64,000 nucleotides of DNA from Hydrogenophaga crocea (GTDB lineage Bacteria; Pseudomonadota; Gammaproteobacteria; Burkholderiales; Burkholderiaceae_C). Position 1 is the stretch's first letter. The number at the start of each line of letters is the position of its first letter. This document shows, one piece after another, positions 6,351 through 13,327 of the stretch. Made by a program: the position numbers and the translations under genes. The stretch is from NCBI RefSeq assembly GCF_011388215.1, contig NZ_CP049989.1:1488001-1552000 (forward strand), written 5' to 3'. Under the pieces are notes generated by a model. It made no database searches and had not been told where the DNA came from. It saw nothing but the letters and a program-made list of their open reading frames with translations.

Positions 6351-6715
6351 CGACTGGCCTCATCAAGCATGGATGCCAGGCGCTCCAGGTCATTGACCGA
6401 TTGCGAGCGAAAGCGGCCGGTCAGCAGCTCGTGCAGCGCGGCCGGCGTCAATCCGAGAAGCGTAGCCGCTTGCTCGGTCGACAACTGTCGCGCCTTGATG
6501 GCCTCGCCGATCTTGGTGACGAGTCGGGTCTTGACCAGCATTTCGCCGGCGTCGGGATAGCCCAGGTCGGCATAGACGTTGGCGCTGCCGTGCTGAATGT
6601 TCGGGGTGTCGTCAGCGTTCAGGTCGGCCAGCAGCTCGGCGACTGTGGCGAACCGCCCCGAGACACGGCCGGCGCGGCTGTCTGCAATTGCTTCCTCGGT
6701 TTCCTTCCTGCCCAT
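6347..6715 (-). CDS. XRE-type antitoxin-like protein with a RelB-like start
   Basis: This 122-residue protein has an N-terminal segment (SRAGRVSGRFATVAELLADL) resembling the end of RelB/DinJ antitoxins. It is followed by a HigA-2-like XRE helix-turn-helix region (LVKTRLVTKIGEAIKARQLS, then EQAATLLGLTPAALHELLTG). The ATG at 6715 was chosen because it has GAGGTG five bases upstream; an in-frame upstream start lacks this. It is the first gene of a two-gene minus-strand unit ending at cluster B. No toxin lies next to it. As an HTH protein it could control its own operon, or a toxin encoded elsewhere. Confidence 0.65.
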   Translation of the reverse strand: MGRKETEEAIADSRAGRVSGRFATVAELLADLNADDTPNIQHGSANVYADLGYPDAGEMLVKTRLVTKIGEAIKARQLSTEQAATLLGLTPAALHELLTGRFRSQSVNDLERLASMLDEASR

Positions 6716-6751
6716 CGCACACCTCACGCTGATTTGCCTAGCCCGTCTCAT

Positions 6752-7044
6752 CCAGATGAGGCCACAGAGAGCGCGGCTGTGAAGGCCAAAGAGTACTACG
6801 TTGCGTGTTTTCCCCGGAAGAAGACACGCCGACCACCTTCTTGGCGTAAACCATCTACGACCCGGTGGCTAAAGCACATGGCCTTGCCATCGAGCCGGTG
6901 CCGCGAGCCCGCCGCAACGCATGGCGCCGGCCGAATCCATGGCGTCGCGCACATGAGATTCGGGGTTCACTTGGGTGGATCAGATGGTAAACTTGGCCAA
7001 ACTTTGGAAGACTTCGCCGCGCGACACCAAGCGAGCCGCCTGAC
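6752..7044. other. Intergenic stretch between divergent operons
   Basis: This 293-bp gap separates the minus-strand antitoxin-like pair from the plus-strand defence-like operon, so promoters for both are expected here. I see no convincing gene. A short AAACTTGGCCAAACTTTGG element at about 6989-7008, close to the HTH gene, has partial symmetry and is a possible operator. Confidence 0.4.
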
Positions 7045-7245
7045 ATGAACCAACCTGATAGCGAAATTCTCACGCTGGATGAAGTGGCGGTCTACCTCAA
7101 GGCAGGGAAGAAGACCGTTTACCGGCTGGCCCAGCAGGGGGAGATACCGGGATTCAAGCTGGGCGGCACCTGGCGGTTTCGTCGCAGCGAGCTGGATCGC
7201 TGGATTGCCGCGCAGATAGCCGAGAAAACGCAGGACAAGACATGA
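7045..7245 (+). CDS. Excisionase/MerR-like helix-turn-helix protein
   Basis: The 66-residue product is a single winged helix-turn-helix of the HTH_17 (excisionase family) type: LTLDEVAVYLKAGKKTVYRL, then GEIPGFKLGGTWRFRRSELDRWI. Such small proteins occur as excisionases, or as first genes of restriction and defence operons where they act as regulators. It opens the seven-ORF operon and overlaps the next micro-ORF by ATGA. No integrase is nearby, so a regulatory role is more likely than excision. Confidence 0.75.
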   Translation: MNQPDSEILTLDEVAVYLKAGKKTVYRLAQQGEIPGFKLGGTWRFRRSELDRWIAAQIAEKTQDKT

Positions 7246-7307
7246 GCGCCCCGAAAAACGATAGCAACCAGGCGGCCTCGCCCCGAGAGGGGGCTGCACG
7301 TCCATGA
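7242..7307 (+). CDS. 21-residue micro-ORF coupled to both neighbours
   Basis: An ATG at 7242 opens a 21-codon reading frame ending in TGA at 7305-7307. Both ends are ATGA overlaps: the start overlaps the stop of the HTH gene and the stop overlaps the start of the methyltransferase gene. The peptide is polar (MSAPKNDSNQ at its start) with no motif. It may be a genuine microprotein, or a translated bridge that couples the methyltransferase to the HTH gene. Confidence 0.45.
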   Translation: MSAPKNDSNQAASPREGAARP

Positions 7308-10072
7308 ACGCCGTAGAAATCGAACAAGCCATCACCGACCTCGCGGAGCAGCCGTTCGACCGTGCGGAGTTCCCCTATGCCTTTCTTGAGGCGTTCGGCA
7401 ACAAAGCGACCACCATCAAGCGCCTGCGCGCGGGGGCGTCGAACAAGTCCGACCTCGGCGGTGTTCTCCAGACCAGCAATATCCACATCCTGACCTGCGA
7501 CGTAGGGCGGGTGACACAGACGCTGGCCGCTCTCAAGGCCAGCCCGGCGACGGCCAAGGCCAAGGCGAAGTTCATCCTCGCCACCGACGGTGCGGACTTC
7601 GAGGCCGAAGACCTGGCCAGCGGTGAGACCGTCGCCTGTGCCTTCAAAGACTTTCCCGACCACTTCGGCTTCTTCCTGCCGCTGGCGGGCATCAGTACCG
7701 TCCGCCAGATCAGCGAAAACGCCTTCGACATTCGGGCCACCAGCCGCCTGAACCGTCTGTACGTCGAACTGCTGAAAGACAACCCTGAATGGGGCACGGC
7801 GGAGCGCCGCCACGACATGAACAAGCTCATGGCGCGGCTGATTTTCTGTTTCTTCGCCGAGGACACCGACATTTTCATCGGGAAGGGGCGTTTCACCGAA
7901 ACCGTTGCGCAGATGAGCGCCAAGGACTCGTCCAACACGCACGAGGTCATCGCCACGCTGTTCCGCGCCATGAACACCAAGCGCGAGGACCGGGCTGCCG
8001 CCAAGATTCCTCGATGGGCCGAAGATTTCCCCTACGTCAACGGGGCTTTGTTCTCCGGCGGCGACGAGGTGCCGCGATTCAGCAAGATCGCCCGGTCCTA
8101 CCTGCTGCACGTTGGTGGCCTGGACTGGACCAAGATCAATCCTGACATCTTCGGCTCGATGATCCAGGCCGTGGCCGAAGACGAGGAGCGCGGCGAGCTG
8201 GGGATGCACTACACCAGCGTTCCCAACATTCTGAAGGTGCTCAATCCGCTGTTCCTCGACGACCTGCGGGCGAAGCTGGAGGAGGCGGGCGACAACGCCC
8301 GCGTGTTGCTCAACCTGCGCAAGCGCATTGCCAAGATCAGGGTATTCGACCCGGCCTGCGGCTCGGGCAATTTTCTGGTCATCGCTTATAAGGAAATGCG
8401 CGCCATCGAGGCCGAGATCAATCGGCGGCGCGGCGAGCCGGATCGCGCGTCGGAGATCCCGCTCACCAACTTTCGCGGGATTGAGCTGCGTGACTTCCCG
8501 GCGGAGATTGCCCGCCTTGCGCTGGTCATCGCCGAGTATCAGTGCGACGTGCTGTACCGGGGGCAGAAGCTGGCCCTGGCCGAGTTTCTGCCCCTGCGTA
8601 ACGAGAACTGGATCACCTGCGGCAACGCGCTGCGGCTCGACTGGTTGAGCGTTTGCCCGCCCACCGGGACGGACGTGAAGGTGCTGGCGGATGATCTGTT
8701 TGAGACGCCGCTCGACCAAGCGGAGATTGACTTCGAGAACGAAGGCGGCGAGACGTACATCTGCGGCAATCCGCCGTACCAAGGAAGCGTTGGTCAGACA
8801 GCGCAGCAGAAGGAAGACATGGCGCGAGTCCTCGCGCCCCTTCTAAAGACTTACAAGGATTTGGACTATGTAGCCGCGTTCGTTCTGAAAGCAGCTCAGT
8901 TCAACAATTTTACTGGGGCGGCAAGCGCATTCGTAACGACTAACTCCATCACTCAAGGAGAGCAAGTTGCAATGCTTTGGCCGCTCGTATTTAAAGAGTG
9001 CAACACGATCAACTTTGCGCACACATCGTTCTTGTGGAGCAACCTCGCTAGTAACAAAGCTGCTGTCACGTGTGTGATTCTCGGCCTGACGACCAACCCT
9101 GGCTCTGAAAGGAAACTGTTCGGCGAAGGCACTGTTAGATCATGCGCCAACATTAGTCCGTATCTTGTCGCTGCTGATACCGTGATTGTCACGAAGAGAT
9201 CGAGTGCGCTTTCAGCCATCGGACATATGCAGTCGGGGAATAAGCCGACTGATGGAGGTCATCTGACACCATCTACTGAAGAGAAGGATCAAATAATTGC
9301 AGCGAGTCCAGATGCCAGACGCTTCCTAAAGCGCTACGTTGGATCGCGCGAATTGATAAACGGTGGAGCTCGCTGGTGCATATGGATCGAGGATGACGAT
9401 CTTGAAGAGGTAAATCGCATCGATATTCTTCGTGACCGCCTCGAAAAGGTTCGCGAAATGCGCTTGAGTAGTAACGGAGCTCAAGCCAACGAGAACGCTG
9501 CCACGCCGCATCGCTTCGTTTTCGCCCCTCATAGTCGCCACGCTGCAATCGCAGTTCCGAATGTGTCGTCGGAACGAAGGTTGTTTCTTCCGTGCGAGAT
9601 AACTGGATATGACACCGTTGTCTCCAATCTCGCGTCGGTGATTTACGATGCGCCGCTTTGGAACTTGGCACTGATTGCATCACGCCTGCATCTCGTTTGG
9701 ATCGCCACCGTTTGTGGCAGGCTGAAGACCGATATTCGCTACTCCAATACCCTCGGCTGGAACACCTTCCCCGTGCCCACGCTCACCGACAAGAACAAGG
9801 TCGATCTCACGCGCTGCGCTGAGGATATCTTGCTGGCGCGGGAGCATCACTTCCCCGCGACCATCGCGGACCTGTACGACCCCGAGAACATGCCCGCTGA
9901 CCTGCGTGCCGCACATGATCGCAACGACGAAGTGCTGGAGCGCATCTACATCGGTCGGCGCTTCAAGAACGACACTGAGCGGCTGGAAAAGCTGTTTGAC
10001 CTTTATACCAAGATGACCGCTTCGGCTGCACCGGCCAAGGGCAAGAAACGCAAGGCGGGAGCCAACGCATGA
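7304..10072 (+). CDS. MmeI-like class I DNA (adenine) methyltransferase
   Basis: The 922-residue protein has an N-terminal helical and alpha/beta part (about 1-300), a SAM-dependent methyltransferase core with motif I DPACGSGNFL (residues 349-358) and motif IV NPPY (489-492), and a long C-terminal part that probably recognises the DNA target. The NPPY motif points to N6-adenine methylation. The layout resembles MmeI/type IIL enzymes, but I could not find a clear PD-(D/E)XK nuclease signature in the N-terminal part. Nuclease activity may therefore come from a neighbour such as the GIY-YIG protein. It is coupled by ATGA to the helicase gene. The middle of the gene (about 8,800-9,700) is less GC-rich than its ends, as often seen for exchanged target-recognition regions. 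Confidence 0.85.
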   Translation: MNAVEIEQAITDLAEQPFDRAEFPYAFLEAFGNKATTIKRLRAGASNKSDLGGVLQTSNIHILTCDVGRVTQTLAALKASPATAKAKAKFILATDGADFEAEDLASGETVACAFKDFPDHFGFFLPLAGISTVRQISENAFDIRATSRLNRLYVELLKDNPEWGTAERRHDMNKLMARLIFCFFAEDTDIFIGKGRFTETVAQMSAKDSSNTHEVIATLFRAMNTKREDRAAAKIPRWAEDFPYVNGALFSGGDEVPRFSKIARSYLLHVGGLDWTKINPDIFGSMIQAVAEDEERGELGMHYTSVPNILKVLNPLFLDDLRAKLEEAGDNARVLLNLRKRIAKIRVFDPACGSGNFLVIAYKEMRAIEAEINRRRGEPDRASEIPLTNFRGIELRDFPAEIARLALVIAEYQCDVLYRGQKLALAEFLPLRNENWITCGNALRLDWLSVCPPTGTDVKVLADDLFETPLDQAEIDFENEGGETYICGNPPYQGSVGQTAQQKEDMARVLAPLLKTYKDLDYVAAFVLKAAQFNNFTGAASAFVTTNSITQGEQVAMLWPLVFKECNTINFAHTSFLWSNLASNKAAVTCVILGLTTNPGSERKLFGEGTVRSCANISPYLVAADTVIVTKRSSALSAIGHMQSGNKPTDGGHLTPSTEEKDQIIAASPDARRFLKRYVGSRELINGGARWCIWIEDDDLEEVNRIDILRDRLEKVREMRLSSNGAQANENAATPHRFVFAPHSRHAAIAVPNVSSERRLFLPCEITGYDTVVSNLASVIYDAPLWNLALIASRLHLVWIATVCGRLKTDIRYSNTLGWNTFPVPTLTDKNKVDLTRCAEDILLAREHHFPATIADLYDPENMPADLRAAHDRNDEVLERIYIGRRFKNDTERLEKLFDLYTKMTASAAPAKGKKRKAGANA

Positions 10073-12123
10073 GCGACAAGATCAAGTCCGTACCGTCCGT
10101 TTCCGTCACCTACGCCCGAAACGGCGCATCGACCAAGGCCAATGCTCTTGGGATGCGGCCCATGCAGGAGCGGGCCTACGAGAAGCGGGGCGAGCAATAC
10201 CTGCTTATCAAGTCGCCGCCCGCATCGGGCAAGAGCCGTGCGCTGATGTTCGTGGCACTCGACAAGCTCAAGAACCAAGGCTTGAAGCAGGCCATCATCG
10301 TTGTGCCGGAGAGGTCCATCGGTGCCAGCTTCAACGACGAACCGCTGTCGAAGTACGGCTTCTGGGCGGACTGGCAGGTCGAACCCAAGTGGAACCTGTG
10401 CAATGCGCCAGGCAACGACAACGGCGGCAAGGTCAAGTCGCTGGGCGCATTCCTCGAAGGCGAGGACAAGGTGCTGGTCTGCACCCATGCGACCTTCCGC
10501 TTCGCTGTCGATGCCTACGGCGTCGAGGCGTTCGACGACCGATTGATCGCGGTCGATGAGTTCCACCACGTTTCGGCCAATCCGGACAACAAGCTCGGCT
10601 TGCACCTGGGGCAGTTCTTCGCGCGGGGCAAGACGCACATCGTCGCCATGACCGGCTCCTACTTCCGTGGCGACGCCGAGGCCGTGCTCGCGCCGCAGGA
10701 TGAGTCGAAGTTCGATACCGTCACCTACACCTACTACGAGCAGCTCAACGGCTACGAGTACCTCAAGCAACTCGACATCGGCTACTTCTTCTACAGCGGG
10801 CCTTACGTCGACGACATCCTCAATGTCCTCGATCCCGCCGAGAAGACCATCATCCACATCCCGAATGTCAATTCGCGCGAGAGCACGAAGGACAAGATGC
10901 GGGAAGTGGAGCACATCATCGAGGCGCTGGGTGAATGGCAAGGCATCGACCCTGCGACCGGCTTCCAACGTGTCAAGCGCCCCGATGGCCGCGTGCTGCG
11001 GATCGCCGATCTCGTCGATGACGATGCCGCCAAGCGCGACCGCGTGTCCGCCGCGCTCAAAGACCCGGCGCAGAAGAACAGCCGCGACCATGTGGACATC
11101 ATCATCGCGCTGGGCATGGCGAAGGAAGGCTTCGATTGGATTTGGTGCGAACATGCACTGACCGTGGGCTACCGCGCCAGCCTGACCGAGATCGTGCAGA
11201 TCATCGGCCGAGCTACCCGCGACGCGCCCGGCAAGACCCGCGCGAGGTTCACCAACCTGATCGCCGAGCCGGACGCAGCCGAGGAAGCTGTCACCGAGGC
11301 CGTTAACGATACGTTAAAGGCCATCGCGGCGAGCCTGCTGATGGAGCAGGTTCTTGCTCCGCGCTTCGAGTTCAAGCCCAAGAACCCCGACAGTGGCCCG
11401 GTGCCGGGTTTTAACTACGGCGAGGGTGGCTACGACCCGGATCGCTGCAACATCGGCGTCAATGAGCAGACAGGGGCGTACCAAATCGAGATCAAGGGCA
11501 TCGCCGAGCCCAAGAGCAAGGAGGCGGCGCGAATCTGTCAGGAAGACCTGAACGAAGTCATCGCGGCCTTCGTGCAGGACAAGCCCACCATTGAGCGCGG
11601 CCTGTTCGATGAGGAGTTGGTGCCCGAGGAGCTGACGCAGGTTCGCATGGGCAAGATCATCAAGGACAAGTATCCCGAGCTTGACGCCGAAGATCAGGAG
11701 GCCGTGCGCCAGCATGCCATCGCCGCCCTCAACCTGACGCAACAGGCCAAGCGGCTTGTCACCGAAGGCGAGAGCGACGGGTCGCCCAACACCGCCCTGA
11801 TCGACGGCGTGCGCCGCTTCGCGATGGACGTGCGCGAGCTGGACATTGACCTCATCGACCGCATCAACCCCTTTGGCGAAGCCTACGCCATCCTCGCCAA
11901 GACCATGAGCGAGGACAGCTTGAAGCAGGTCGCGGCGGCCATCTCGGCGAAGCGCACGAGTCTGACGCCGGACGAGGCGAAGGAGATGGCTGTTCGCGCC
12001 GTTCAGTTCAAGAAGGAGCGCGGACGCATTCCTGCACTCGATTCCCAGGATGCCTGGGAGCGACGCATGGCCGAAGGCGCGGCCGCCTTTATGCGATTCA
12101 AGGCGGAGGGGCGCTATGAGTAA
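10069..12123 (+). CDS. SF2 DEAD/DEAH-box-type helicase
   Basis: The 684-residue protein has Walker A PPASGKSR (GKS at 54-56), a DEFH box at 163-166, a TGSY motif III and a QIIGRATRD motif VI (377-385), so it is a superfamily 2 helicase or translocase. The C-terminal 250 residues have no motif I know. Its start overlaps the methyltransferase stop by 4 bases, and its end overlaps the GIY-YIG gene by 8 bases. In restriction-like systems such helicases move along DNA from a recognition site. That role is inferred from context. Confidence 0.85.
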   Translation: MSDKIKSVPSVSVTYARNGASTKANALGMRPMQERAYEKRGEQYLLIKSPPASGKSRALMFVALDKLKNQGLKQAIIVVPERSIGASFNDEPLSKYGFWADWQVEPKWNLCNAPGNDNGGKVKSLGAFLEGEDKVLVCTHATFRFAVDAYGVEAFDDRLIAVDEFHHVSANPDNKLGLHLGQFFARGKTHIVAMTGSYFRGDAEAVLAPQDESKFDTVTYTYYEQLNGYEYLKQLDIGYFFYSGPYVDDILNVLDPAEKTIIHIPNVNSRESTKDKMREVEHIIEALGEWQGIDPATGFQRVKRPDGRVLRIADLVDDDAAKRDRVSAALKDPAQKNSRDHVDIIIALGMAKEGFDWIWCEHALTVGYRASLTEIVQIIGRATRDAPGKTRARFTNLIAEPDAAEEAVTEAVNDTLKAIAASLLMEQVLAPRFEFKPKNPDSGPVPGFNYGEGGYDPDRCNIGVNEQTGAYQIEIKGIAEPKSKEAARICQEDLNEVIAAFVQDKPTIERGLFDEELVPEELTQVRMGKIIKDKYPELDAEDQEAVRQHAIAALNLTQQAKRLVTEGESDGSPNTALIDGVRRFAMDVRELDIDLIDRINPFGEAYAILAKTMSEDSLKQVAAAISAKRTSLTPDEAKEMAVRAVQFKKERGRIPALDSQDAWERRMAEGAAAFMRFKAEGRYE

Positions 12124-13327
12124 CTCCGATCTTGACGAACTCGCTGCGGAGCTTGCCGAGTTCGCACCGCCCGAGGCGAAGGCCGGACGGCCGGCCAGTG
12201 AGGAGCGCGTCATCGCGGGCTTCGAGGAAATCCAACGCTTCACCGAGAAGCACGGGCGTGCGCCGCAGCATGGTGAGGATCGCGATATTTTCGAGCGCCT
12301 CTATGCCGTGCGCCTGGACCGCTTGCGTGCGCTCCCGGACTGCCGCGCCCTGCTGGAGCCGCTGGACCATCAGGGCTTGCTTGCCGGGGCGCCTACCGTT
12401 GCCGCTTCGGCAGATGAAGCCATCGACATCGACGACCTGGCCGCCGAGCTGGCGGGCGTAGCCGACGCAGACGACATCACGGTCCTACGCCATGTCCGCA
12501 CCAGCGCCGACAAGCGCGCCGCCGAGGAGATCGCGGATCGCAAGCCTTGCGAAGACTTCGAGGCGTTCAAGCCACTGTTCGAGCGCGTAGCGACGGAAGT
12601 CAAGACCGGATTGCGCCAGTCCCAGCCCATAGAGGCGGGCCGCCGCGCGATTGAGGCCGGGGACTTTTTCGTTCTCGATGGAATCACGCTCTACGTCGCA
12701 GACGTCGGCGAACCGCTGAGAACCACCGCCGGGGAAGTGGACCGCCGCCTGCGCCTCATCTTCTCCAACGGCACCGAAAGCAATCTGCTGTTGCGCTCGC
12801 TCCAGCGCGCTTTCTACAACGACCCCGCCGCGCGGCGGCTGGCCTCGCCCGAGAGCGGACAACTCTCCTTCGGCGGCGAGCTTGAGGCCGATGATGTCGA
12901 AAGCGGCACGATCTACGTCCTGCGCTCCCTCTCCGATCATCCCTATGTCGCGCAGCACCGCGACATCATCCACAAGATGGGCGTGACCGGGGGCAGGGTG
13001 GAGACGCGCATTGCCAACGCCGAACACGACTCCACCTACCTGCTGGCGAAGGTCGAAGTGGTAGCGACCTACAAGCTCGCGGGCGTCAACCGCACCCGGA
13101 TGGAGAACCTGTTCCACAGACTGTTCGCGCCCGCGCGGTTGAACATCACGATCAACGACCGCTTCGGTCATCCTGTGCAGCCTGAGGAATGGTTCCTAGT
13201 GCCACTTCATGTGATCGACGAGGCGGTTCAGCGCATTCGAGATGGATCGATCACCGAGTTTATCTATGACCCGCAGACCGCTCGACTGGTGGGCTACGCG
13301 CGGACTAACTATAAGGATGAACCATGA
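12116..13327 (+). CDS. GIY-YIG (T5orf172-like) nuclease-domain protein
   Basis: The 403-residue protein starts at the ATG inside the helicase stop region. Its C-terminal half contains TIYVLRS (IYV at 266-268) and, 20 residues on, HKMGVTGGRVETRI (from 286), the pattern of a GIY-YIG nuclease with IYV and HKMG in place of the canonical triads. An NRTRMENLFHRLF helix supplies a possible catalytic glutamate, and the domain ends near WFLVPLHVIDEAV, as in the T5orf172 family. The N-terminal half is acidic and unknown. It could be the cutting subunit of the system. Catalytic competence should be checked, because the first motif is variant. Confidence 0.75.
   Translation: MSNSDLDELAAELAEFAPPEAKAGRPASEERVIAGFEEIQRFTEKHGRAPQHGEDRDIFERLYAVRLDRLRALPDCRALLEPLDHQGLLAGAPTVAASADEAIDIDDLAAELAGVADADDITVLRHVRTSADKRAAEEIADRKPCEDFEAFKPLFERVATEVKTGLRQSQPIEAGRRAIEAGDFFVLDGITLYVADVGEPLRTTAGEVDRRLRLIFSNGTESNLLLRSLQRAFYNDPAARRLASPESGQLSFGGELEADDVESGTIYVLRSLSDHPYVAQHRDIIHKMGVTGGRVETRIANAEHDSTYLLAKVEVVATYKLAGVNRTRMENLFHRLFAPARLNITINDRFGHPVQPEEWFLVPLHVIDEAVQRIRDGSITEFIYDPQTARLVGYARTNYKDEP

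Noticed and set aside
6752..7044. Decayed gene between the divergent operons
   Set aside because: Short in-frame stretches exist, but no frame gives a consistent protein or motif.
7154..8782. 542-codon minus-strand frame opposite the methyltransferase gene
   Set aside because: It has no motifs, and the plus-strand gene has catalytic DPACGSG and NPPY motifs in the same interval.
12050..12115. Upstream in-frame start for the GIY-YIG gene
   Set aside because: It would overlap the helicase gene by 74 bp; the ATG at 12116 gives the normal short coupling overlap.
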